NCBI GenBank assembly: GCA_016203425.1
Contig: JACQMU010000009.1
Location: 1 to 6,711 of the forward strand
DNA from: Candidatus Woesearchaeota archaeon
GTDB taxonomy: Archaea; Nanobdellota; Nanobdellia; Woesearchaeales; ARS49
Reading direction: 5' to 3'
Length of the DNA stretch: 6,711 nt
Positions 1 through 4,046 of the stretch are shown here, piece by piece. The position numbers were made by a program, and so were the translations under genes. Positions within the stretch are counted from its first letter, which is position 1. Every line of letters starts with the position of its first letter. A model generated the notes under the pieces. It did not search any database, was not told the DNA's origin, and worked only from the letters and a program-made list of their open reading frames with translations.

Positions 1-1
1 T

Positions 2-87
2 GCGGAGGTGGCAGAGCCTGGTCAAATGCGCTAGGTTGAGGGCCTAGTCCCTAAGTGGGTGCGAGGGTTCAAATCCCTTCCTCCGCA
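2..87 (+). tRNA. tRNA-Leu, anticodon GAG (type II)
   Basis: This is a complete cloverleaf. The 7-bp acceptor stem GCGGAGG/CCTCCGC is followed by discriminator A87. The D-arm contains the conserved GG. The anticodon stem CTAGG/CCTAG closes the loop TTGAGGG, giving anticodon GAG, which reads CUU/CUC leucine codons. A long variable arm with a CCC/GGG stem makes it type II, and the T-arm is GAGGG-TTCAAAT-CCCTT. A73 plus the long variable arm fit leucine identity. CCA is not encoded, so it must be added after transcription. There is no intron. The promoter lies outside the window. The gene heads the L18e-L13-S9-rpoN cluster; in Haloarcula a tRNA-Leu gene is, from memory, cotranscribed with the same ribosomal protein genes. 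Confidence 0.97.
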
Positions 88-109
88 GATTTTTTCACAA
101 AAAAATCTG
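86..109 (+). terminator. T-run and A/T hairpin right after tRNA-Leu
   Basis: CAGATTTTTT and AAAAAAATCTG can form a hairpin starting at the tRNA 3' end. The T6 run at 90-95 is the kind of U-tract at which archaeal RNA polymerase can terminate. It may be a partial terminator that separates tRNA-Leu from the ribosomal protein genes, or a processing signal if the two are cotranscribed. The sequence alone does not decide between these. Confidence 0.4.
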
Positions 110-130
110 TAATAAAAAAATACAAAGACT

Positions 131-176
131 GGCGGGCGTAAAGCCCACCGACAAATTTTTCCTGAAGAAAAATTTG
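131..176 (+). promoter_or_regulatory. Tandem hairpins in the L18e leader
   Basis: Two consecutive hairpins lie in the 112-nt gap between tRNA-Leu and the L18e gene. The first, 131-149, has a GGGC/GCCC core flanked by GG/CC and is the only GC-rich patch in the gap. The second, 152-176, is a perfect 10-bp stem CAAATTTTTC/GAAAAATTTG around the 5-nt loop CTGAA. GGGAG at 176-180 begins at the foot of the second stem, but it is about 20 nt from the start codon, too far for a normal SD site. No convincing TATA box is placed for a leaderless L18e mRNA. The segment may therefore be a structured leader, an autoregulatory site or a tRNA/mRNA processing region. The structure is seen; the role is inferred. 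Confidence 0.45.
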
Positions 177-199
177 GGAGAAAAAAACAACAATTACAA

Positions 200-565
200 A
201 TGGCAAAAAGAACTGGACCAACAAACCCTGCACTAAAACTGCTAATACAGCAGCTAAGAAAAGAATCAAGTACTCAGAAGGCTGAGTTATGGAAACGAAT
301 AGCAGATGATTTAGAAAAACCAACACGACAAAGAAGAGTTGTTAATTTATCACGCATTAATCGGTTTACAAAACCACAAGAAACAATCATAATCCCCGGA
401 AAAGTATTAGGGACAGGAATGCTTGAACACGGAGTAACAATAGCAGCATTTGCATTCTCAGGAACATCAAAACAAAAAATAGAAGAAGCAAAAGGCAAAG
501 CAATAATGATAACAGAATTACTAAAACAAAACCCAAAAGGAAAAGACGTGAGGATAATCGGATGA
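200..565 (+). CDS. rpl18e: Large subunit ribosomal protein L18e (eL18)
   Basis: This 121-residue protein is a structural component of the large ribosomal subunit; L18e is found in archaea and eukaryotes (L18) and not in bacteria. The N-terminal RTGPTNP stretch, the basic core with VVNLSRINR (residues about 48-56), and the IIIPGKVLG(T)G segment (about 64-73) are family hallmarks. The length is typical of archaeal L18e. ATG200 is chosen because the family starts just before this RTGPTNP block. Its stop codon overlaps the L13 start as ATGA, so the two are probably translationally coupled. It lacks an SD site at normal spacing, unlike the next three genes; it is preceded by tRNA-Leu and a hairpin leader. 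Confidence 0.96.
   Translation: MAKRTGPTNPALKLLIQQLRKESSTQKAELWKRIADDLEKPTRQRRVVNLSRINRFTKPQETIIIPGKVLGTGMLEHGVTIAAFAFSGTSKQKIEEAKGKAIMITELLKQNPKGKDVRIIG
550..553 (+). promoter_or_regulatory. SD site of the L13 gene
   Basis: GAGG, within GTGAGG, lies 8 nt before ATG562 inside the L18e 3' end. It supports internal initiation at the overlapping L13 start. Confidence 0.6.
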
Positions 566-987
566 ACGAAATAAACCTCGACGCAACAGACGCAATCGTT
601 GGAAGACTCATGAGTTACGCTGCAAAACAAGCACTACTCGGCAACAAAATAAATGTATTCAACGCAGAAAAAGCCCTCATGAGTGGCAGCATAGAATACA
701 ACTTTGAACGCTATCACCACTTAATAAAAGAAACAGGACAATACAACAGAGGCCCATTCATCCCAAAACTCGCAGACAGATTTGTCAAACGCTTAGTACG
801 GGGAATGCTCCCACACAAACGACAACGAGGAGCACAAGCATACAAACAAATCATGTGCTACCGAGGAGTGCCTGTTGAATTCAAAGACAAAAAATTAACA
901 GCATACGAACCAGCAGACAAAAAAAGACTAAACGCAATAAAATTCATAACAATACAACAGCTCTGCACAAAACTTGGAGGAAAATAA
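562..987 (+). CDS. rpl13: Large subunit ribosomal protein L13 (uL13)
   Basis: This 141-residue protein of the large ribosomal subunit has the archaeal/eukaryotic form of L13. The N-terminal DATDAIVGRLMSYAAK block (residues about 6-21) is the conserved RNA-binding start. VRGMLPHKRQRG (about 78-89) is the family signature, and CYRGVP follows at about 98-103. The archaeal length is shorter than eukaryotic L13a. The start overlaps the L18e stop (ATGA), and its TAA overlaps the S9 ATG by one base (TAATG). This is the normal archaeal order L18e-L13-S9 and indicates one polycistronic message. Confidence 0.96.
   Translation: MNEINLDATDAIVGRLMSYAAKQALLGNKINVFNAEKALMSGSIEYNFERYHHLIKETGQYNRGPFIPKLADRFVKRLVRGMLPHKRQRGAQAYKQIMCYRGVPVEFKDKKLTAYEPADKKRLNAIKFITIQQLCTKLGGK
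976..980 (+). promoter_or_regulatory. SD site of the S9 gene
   Basis: GGAGG is a perfect match to the anti-SD core, 6 nt before ATG987. It is the strongest SD site in the window, set inside the last codons of L13. Confidence 0.85.
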
Positions 988-1382
988 TGAAATACATACT
1001 AACCACAGGAAAACGCAAAAGTGCAGTCGCACGAGCAGCACTAAGCCACGGAAACGGCATCATAAGAATAAACGGCAGACTCCTCCAAAACTACCAACCA
1101 GAACTACACAAACTAAAAATACAAGAACCACTCATAATAGCAGGCGACACGGCAAACAAAGTAGACATACAAGTAAACGTCAACGGCGGGGGAGTGCGAA
1201 GCCAAACAGAAGCAATAAGACTAGCAGTAGGCAAAGCACTCGCAAACCACGACAAAAAACTAACAACTGCATTTGCAGACTACGACAGACAATTACTCGT
1301 AGCAGACGTGCGAAGAAAAGAACCACGAAAACCAAACTGCCACGGAAAAGCACGCTCAAAAAGACAAACAAGCTACAGATGA
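987..1382 (+). CDS. rps9: Small subunit ribosomal protein S9 (uS9)
   Basis: This 131-residue protein of the small subunit sends its basic C-terminal tail towards the P-site tRNA. The GKRKSAVARA block at residues 8-17 and NGGGVRSQTEAIRLAVGKAL at 66-85 are the universal S9 motifs. The C-terminus is rich in Arg/Lys and ends QTSYR, matching the archaeal/eukaryotic QxSYR end rather than the bacterial KKR end. The D-x-R-x-K-E tail region contains PNCHG (116-120) where a KKxG sequence is usual, a small local divergence. The gene is translationally coupled to L13 by a 1-base overlap and a strong SD. The +1-frame reading across this gene is only a basic low-complexity shadow. Confidence 0.96.
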   Translation: MKYILTTGKRKSAVARAALSHGNGIIRINGRLLQNYQPELHKLKIQEPLIIAGDTANKVDIQVNVNGGGVRSQTEAIRLAVGKALANHDKKLTTAFADYDRQLLVADVRRKEPRKPNCHGKARSKRQTSYR

Positions 1383-1385
1383 GGG
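1381..1385 (+). promoter_or_regulatory. SD site of rpoN
   Basis: GAGGG overlaps the S9 stop codon and sits 7 nt before ATG1393. Confidence 0.65.
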
Positions 1386-1392
1386 AACAAAA

Positions 1393-1590
1393 ATGATAAT
1401 ACCAATACGATGCTGGAGCTGTGGAAAACCCATAGCACACTTGTGGGAAGAATACAAAGAACGAGCAAAGAAAGGCGAAGACAAAAAGAAAGTCCTTGAC
1501 GAATTAGGGCTGGAAAGATACTGCTGCAGAGCAACATTTATGGGACACGTAGACCTCATTGATATCGCGGCAGAGTTTAAGAAAGTTTAA
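1393..1590 (+). CDS. rpoN: DNA-directed RNA polymerase subunit N (Rpb10 homologue)
   Basis: This 65-residue zinc-binding subunit of archaeal RNA polymerase corresponds to eukaryotic Rpb10, which helps assemble the RpoD/RpoL (Rpb3/Rpb11) platform. It is not the bacterial sigma-54 of the same symbol. Zinc ligands are C7 and C10 (CWSC) and the adjacent pair C44-C45. The ERYCCR segment and HVDLID near the C-terminus are family signatures. Length is typical. It follows S9 by 10 nt with an SD site, as in most archaeal S9 operons. In many archaea rpoK follows; here the cluster ends and a new promoter overlaps the rpoN stop codon. Confidence 0.97.
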   Translation: MIIPIRCWSCGKPIAHLWEEYKERAKKGEDKKKVLDELGLERYCCRATFMGHVDLIDIAAEFKKV

Positions 1591-1593
1591 ATA
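1586..1593 (+). promoter_or_regulatory. TATA box for the membrane protein/methyltransferase unit
   Basis: TTTAAATA overlaps the TAA stop of rpoN. Its centre is about 28 nt before ATG1618, so transcription would begin at or just before that ATG, giving a leaderless or near-leaderless mRNA. No SD precedes ATG1618, which agrees. Confidence 0.6.
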
Positions 1594-1598
1594 GCAGA

Positions 1599-1617
1599 TT
1601 TCTTTTTACTTTATTTT
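1599..1617 (+). terminator. T-rich tract after rpoN
   Basis: A pyrimidine tract with T3, T5 and T4 runs fills the 27-nt gap after rpoN. It resembles an archaeal U-tract terminator for the ribosomal protein operon. It also lies between the TATA box and the start of the next gene, so it could serve as the initiator region instead of, or as well as, a terminator. Confidence 0.45.
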
Positions 1618-1833
1618 ATGCCAAGCCAAGTACAAACACTCAAACTCCTACTAATTGTAGCACTCATTCTTGCATCAGCATACGTCGTCGTGCAAAAAAC
1701 ATTATGGGAAGGATTTGTCTTCTTCCTGTTTGGATTTTTGGCACTCTATTTATGGATATTTCTCGAATGCTGCTGGACAGAAAACCAACACTGCGAAATA
1801 CTCAGAGAAGAACTGAAAAAGAAGAAGAAATGA
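1618..1833 (+). CDS. Small two-helix membrane protein, unknown function
   Basis: This 71-residue protein belongs to no family I recognise. It has two hydrophobic segments, residues about 8-26 (LKLLLIVALILASAYVVV) and 32-50 (GFVFFLFGFLALYLWIFL), separated by a short loop with one Lys. They are followed by a charged tail ending in five lysines. By the positive-inside rule the Lys-rich C-terminus is cytoplasmic and the protein would be a membrane hairpin. A CC pair (51-52) follows helix 2 at the membrane edge, with another Cys at 59. The gene is preceded by a leaderless-type promoter and overlaps the next gene by 4 or 1 nt, which supports it being real and cotranslated with the methyltransferase. 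Function unknown. Confidence 0.7.
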   Translation: MPSQVQTLKLLLIVALILASAYVVVQKTLWEGFVFFLFGFLALYLWIFLECCWTENQHCEILREELKKKKK

Positions 1834-2381
1834 TGACCTTCATCATCGAACACTTAGAAAAAAAAGTTTATCCGTGGTGCGTGATTGAGTACAAACATAT
1901 TTCTTCAATTGTCGGCAAGAAAAATTTGTGGATAACAAACAATTCTGATACAAAATTAAAGAAGTGTGCAAGATTATTTAGAAAGTCAGTGAAGACTATG
2001 AAACTGGAGAAAACCTGTGTGCTTGATCCTGATGCTGACAAAGAATTAAAACCAAATGATGCAAAAAAATTCCAATATTTTGTGTTTGGAGGAATATTAG
2101 GAGATTATCCGCCACGCAAAAGAACAAAAAAAGAACTGAAAATAAAAAGCGAAAGAAGAAATTTAGGAAAACAACAAATGGCAACAGACAATGCGGTGTA
2201 TGTTGCAAAAGAAATACTTAATGGGAGAAAATTAAGCAAATTACAGTTTCAAGACGGAGTAGAAATAAAGACTGGAAAAAAAGAAAGCGTGCAACTGCCA
2301 TACAAATATGTTTTGGTAAAAGGAAAACCATTGATTTGCAAAGAACTCATCAATAGATTGAAGAAACAAAAAGGATTCTAA
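1833..2381 (+). CDS. Sfm1-like SPOUT methyltransferase (PF04252, formerly DUF431)
   Basis: The 182-residue product resembles yeast Sfm1, a SPOUT-fold SAM-dependent enzyme that methylates an arginine of ribosomal protein S3. Recognised blocks are IIEHLE (4-9) with W15 and EY (19-20), CVLDPDADKELKP (62-74), the signature FGGILGD-x-PPR at 85-95, which forms the knotted SAM site in this family, NLGKQQMATDNAV (110-122), and LPYKYVLVKGKPLI (155-168) near the end. The open frame continues upstream to 1704, but that part is the shadow of the membrane protein. The start is ATG1833 (1-nt overlap, TGATG) or ATG1830 (ATGA). The family match begins at MTFIIEH, so either is possible. Length is slightly below yeast Sfm1. 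The archaeal substrate is unknown; a ribosomal protein such as S3 is the natural guess and would fit the neighbouring ribosomal genes. Confidence 0.85.
   Translation: MTFIIEHLEKKVYPWCVIEYKHISSIVGKKNLWITNNSDTKLKKCARLFRKSVKTMKLEKTCVLDPDADKELKPNDAKKFQYFVFGGILGDYPPRKRTKKELKIKSERRNLGKQQMATDNAVYVAKEILNGRKLSKLQFQDGVEIKTGKKESVQLPYKYVLVKGKPLICKELINRLKKQKGF
2361..2372 (-). terminator. Possible U-tract terminator of the trmB-like gene
   Basis: Read on the minus strand, T5 followed by TTTCTT lies about 10 nt beyond the TGA of the regulator gene, inside the 3' end of the convergent methyltransferase gene. If used, the two convergent transcripts overlap. Confidence 0.35.
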
Positions 2382-3086
2382 TCACAAACGAATTATCTGA
2401 GCTTTTTCGTATTTTGCCAAGAAAAGCTCTTTCATCATTTTAATAAACGCCTTGTCCTGAATAAGAAGTGACGTGTTTGATGTTATTAATCCGATAACAA
2501 CGCCAGTATCACAAATCGACAACGCAACACCATCATTCTTCATTTCACGAATTGCTGGCTGAATTTTTAACCATTTCTTAATATTTGATTTAGTTTCAGC
2601 ATCCACTCGCGCAAGCATCTTGACATCAATACCTCTTTTTTTCTTTTCTTTCATGTGCCGCACCCATTCAGGATAAAACTCTGCAACATACCGGATAGAA
2701 TAATCAAAAACTCTCATCGCTGGACGACTCTTAAAAATACGATAGAAATTCTGCTTACCCTGAGCCACCTGCACTGGCTGACCTGCTTCAGTCTCATAGA
2801 CTTTCTTTAATGCGGTCGCTTCCTTCTCCAATTTCTCAAGCTCCTGCTTACGCTCAACAATTATTTTATGAAGATTCTCAGGGCTTGATGGTACATAATT
2901 TTTAGTTTTATCAGGCACCACGTGCACCAAACCCTTCTTTTCAAGCAACGCAAGAACATCATAAATTCTACTGTACGGAACCCCAGATTCTTTACTTATC
3001 ATCGCTGCAGAACTTTTACCCAAGCGCACCAGTGCACCATACGCCTTTGCTTCATACTGATTAAGCCCCACGAGTGAAAAATCCAT
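2382..3086 (-). CDS. TrmB-family transcriptional regulator (short form)
   Basis: This 234-residue DNA-binding regulator starts with a winged helix-turn-helix: GLNQYEAKAYGALVRLG (residues 7-23), a recognition region SGVPYSRIYDVLALLEKKGLV (34-54) and the wing up to about 67. These match the TrmB domain. Residues 71-100 are charged and heptad-like, a likely dimerising coiled coil. Residues about 110-234 resemble the PLD-like effector domain of TrmB proteins. The C-terminal sugar-binding domain of full-length TrmB (about 340 residues) is missing, so the ligand cannot be inferred. The start ATG lies 26 nt from a TATA box, indicating a leaderless mRNA. It diverges from an unknown gene across a palindrome and abuts the methyltransferase stop codon. 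It probably binds its own promoter region. Confidence 0.88.
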   Translation of the reverse strand: MDFSLVGLNQYEAKAYGALVRLGKSSAAMISKESGVPYSRIYDVLALLEKKGLVHVVPDKTKNYVPSSPENLHKIIVERKQELEKLEKEATALKKVYETEAGQPVQVAQGKQNFYRIFKSRPAMRVFDYSIRYVAEFYPEWVRHMKEKKKRGIDVKMLARVDAETKSNIKKWLKIQPAIREMKNDGVALSICDTGVVIGLITSNTSLLIQDKAFIKMMKELFLAKYEKAQIIRL

Positions 3087-3108
3087 ACCTTTGTGAAGTC
3101 CTGCTTCT

Positions 3109-3116
3109 TTTTAAAA
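3109..3116 (-). promoter_or_regulatory. TATA box of the trmB-like gene
   Basis: TTTTAAAA on the minus strand is centred 26-27 nt before the ATG at 3086. This places the transcription start on the A of the ATG, a leaderless promoter. No SD precedes the start at a usable distance. Confidence 0.65.
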
Positions 3117-3128
3117 CTATTGTTATTA

Positions 3129-3142
3129 ACCACTAAAGTGGT
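3129..3142. promoter_or_regulatory. Palindromic operator candidate ACCACT-AA-AGTGGT
   Basis: This perfect 6-bp inverted repeat with a 2-bp spacer lies between the two divergent TATA boxes, 12 bp from the trmB-like box and 8 bp from that of the 195-residue gene. It is therefore on the BRE side of both. Its 3' half is echoed by CTAAAGTG at 3163-3170, exactly 30 bp after the copy at 3133-3140, placing both on the same helix face. TrmB proteins bind short palindromes with ACT/AGT-type half sites, so autoregulation by the adjacent gene product is likely. Confidence 0.55.
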
Positions 3143-3150
3143 GGTGTAAG

Positions 3151-3158
3151 TTAATATA
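3151..3158 (+). promoter_or_regulatory. TATA box of the 195-residue protein gene
   Basis: TTAATATA is centred 26-27 nt before ATG3181, the spacing of a leaderless transcript. The second CTAAAGTG copy (3163-3170) falls between this box and the predicted start site, where a bound repressor would block initiation. Confidence 0.65.
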
Positions 3159-3180
3159 CTTTCTAAAGTGTGTTACCTCA

Positions 3181-3768
3181 ATGAATAAAAACCAAAAAAA
3201 TAAAAAAGATAAAGGAATCAACATCCACAAAGCAACAATTGCACAAACAAAAGCGCTTGAAAAAATAATAAATGAATTGCTGGCTCTGCCAATTAAAGAT
3301 ATCGGGGTTAAACGCCCTGAAGAATGGTTGCGTAACGCCAACGGTAGTTATTCTCGTTGCAGCTATTCAGAGGATATGTGTTTACGCACATATATTTTCA
3401 GGACACAAAAATACATTGCAGAGCTGGAAGGCAAAGAAGTAGGGGTTTTTGGGTGGCTTGACGCAAATGGAACATATAGAGGAAACGTATTAACAATAAG
3501 AAAACCATTAAAAAAATACAATTATTTCAAAGGACACGAGTTAAAAGCAATAAAACCACCAGTAAACGCTATTTTTTTCGACAATCCACGGACGATAGTT
3601 GGTTTAGAACAACAAATGAAATATCACAACCCCGGACCTTCTGAAGCAGATAATGCACTGCGAAGGTTGTATAATGTTATAACCTCCAAAGTTGAGAAAT
3701 ACGAAAACCGGATTAGAGAAGAAGCTGAAAGAGCAATTGAAAAAATCAACTCAGACAAGTTTGATTGA
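3181..3768 (+). CDS. Hypothetical protein, divergent from the TrmB regulator
   Basis: I do not recognise this 195-residue protein. Residues 1-17 are a Lys/Asn-rich disordered tail with no signal peptide or membrane segment. Residues 18-38 look helical (QTKALEKIINELLALP). The central part (40-150) is mixed, with C60, C67, GVFGWLDANGTYRGN (88-102) and VNAIFFDNPRTIVGLEQQ (128-145), suggestive of a small alpha/beta cytoplasmic domain. Residues about 155-195 form a charged helix, possibly a coiled coil. The start is fixed by the TATA spacing. It shares an operator-bearing divergent promoter with the TrmB-like gene, so it may be that regulator's target. It converges with the interrupted tRNA gene downstream. 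Confidence 0.75.
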   Translation: MNKNQKNKKDKGINIHKATIAQTKALEKIINELLALPIKDIGVKRPEEWLRNANGSYSRCSYSEDMCLRTYIFRTQKYIAELEGKEVGVFGWLDANGTYRGNVLTIRKPLKKYNYFKGHELKAIKPPVNAIFFDNPRTIVGLEQQMKYHNPGPSEADNALRRLYNVITSKVEKYENRIREEAERAIEKINSDKFD

Positions 3769-3777
3769 GTACGGCTT

Positions 3778-3809
3778 TAAAATAAATAAAAATAACTGCT
3801 TGACAAAAA
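3778..3809 (-). terminator. U-rich terminator of the interrupted tRNA
   Basis: Four bases past discriminator G3813 on the minus strand comes T5 (3805-3809), then a longer T-rich stretch with T5, T3 and T4 runs. This is the usual form of an archaeal terminator after a tRNA gene, and it also marks the end of the spacer next to the convergent 195-residue gene. Confidence 0.6.
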
Positions 3810-3812
3810 GCG

Positions 3813-3998
3813 CGCCGGCGCTGGGAGTTCCAATCATACGGTTTAGAACCGTAAGTGTCACGAACCGCCGATTGATACACATCAATGCGTTTCGTGAGCA
3901 CTTTCGAATTCTTGAAATTCGAAAGCTTTTTGAACCCAGACACCCTTTCGGGTACTGCTGGTCAGGCAGCCGGCTTACCTGCTTAGCCATACGCCGGC
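3813..3998 (-). tRNA. Type II tRNA interrupted in the T-loop; anticodon GAC by position
   Basis: All five stems form on the minus strand. The acceptor is GCCGGCG (3998-3992) with CGCCGGC (3820-3814), then G3813 as discriminator. The linker TAT has one base more than usual. The D-arm is GGCT-AAGCAGGTA-AGCC, with A14, GG and A21 in place. G26 is followed by the anticodon stem GCTGC/GCAGT around loop CTGACCA, so U33 is kept and the anticodon is GAC. The variable arm is ACCC-GAAA-GGGT plus GT. The T-stem CTGGG (3939-3935) pairs with CCCAG (3825-3821). Removing about 102 nt leaves a consensus T-loop, TTCAACT. The long variable arm, G1-C72 and G73 suggest serine identity, but GAC is a valine anticodon and C37 is abnormal. 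It could be an intron-containing tRNA, a tRNA-like RNA or a disrupted gene. CCA is not encoded. Confidence 0.75.
3828..3929 (-). other. About 102-nt structured insertion (putative intron) in the tRNA T-loop
   Basis: The inserted segment separates T54-T55-C56 from C59-T60 of the T-loop. The exact edges can slide by two bases because AA occurs on both sides. It is almost wholly base-paired. From the tRNA 5' side there is a perfect 10-bp hairpin (3925-3916 with 3910-3901). Next is a long stem of GTG/CAC plus CACGAA/TTCGTG topped by ATTGAT-ATCAAT (3855-3901), then a 7-bp hairpin with a 3-nt loop (3837-3853). Near the base, TTC (3934-3932) can pair with GAA (3830-3828). I could not place a canonical bulge-helix-bulge splicing motif (4-bp helix, two 3-nt bulges) at the required edges, so splicing is inferred, not shown. 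Confidence 0.6.
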
Positions 3999-4022
3999 AC
4001 ATTTTTTATTTTTCTATTGTTC

Positions 4023-4029
4023 TTAATAT
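4023..4029 (-). promoter_or_regulatory. TATA box of the interrupted tRNA
   Basis: On the minus strand ATATTAA is centred 28 nt before the tRNA 5' base at 3998. This is normal spacing for transcription starting at or one or two bases before the mature 5' end. Confidence 0.5.
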
Positions 4030-4046
4030 GTGTTCTGCAAGAAAAA

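Noticed and set aside
974..1396. Alternative plus-strand frame of 140 codons over S9
   Set aside because: It is a Thr/Arg/Lys-rich low-complexity shadow of the S9 gene, which has all S9 motifs and a strong SD.
1704..1829. N-terminal extension of the methyltransferase frame to ATG1704
   Set aside because: The family match begins at about 1833. The upstream part is the shifted frame of the membrane protein, which has its own promoter and clear hydrophobic segments.
3129..3170. CRISPR or tandem repeat array
   Set aside because: There are only two short 8-bp copies and one palindrome in a promoter; the operator explanation suffices.
3828..3929. Box C/D guide RNA inside the tRNA insertion
   Set aside because: TTGATGTG only resembles box C, and no CUGA box D lies in a matching position.
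3828..3936. Canonical bulge-helix-bulge at the insertion edges (GTTC/GAAC with AAA and TCC bulges)
   Set aside because: Cutting at the standard positions would remove a base pair from the T-stem and break the T-loop consensus, so it is not claimed as the splice motif.
3810..4005. Plus-strand structured ncRNA with P1-like ends (RNase P RNA, SRP RNA or 5S rRNA), with a TATA-like TTTAAAAT at 3776-3783 and a T-run at 4002
   Set aside because: None of the signature sequences of these RNAs is present. The pairing is explained better by a minus-strand tRNA with conserved D-loop, U33, T-stem and T-loop residues. The plus-strand TATA-like sequence is the complement of the tRNA terminator.
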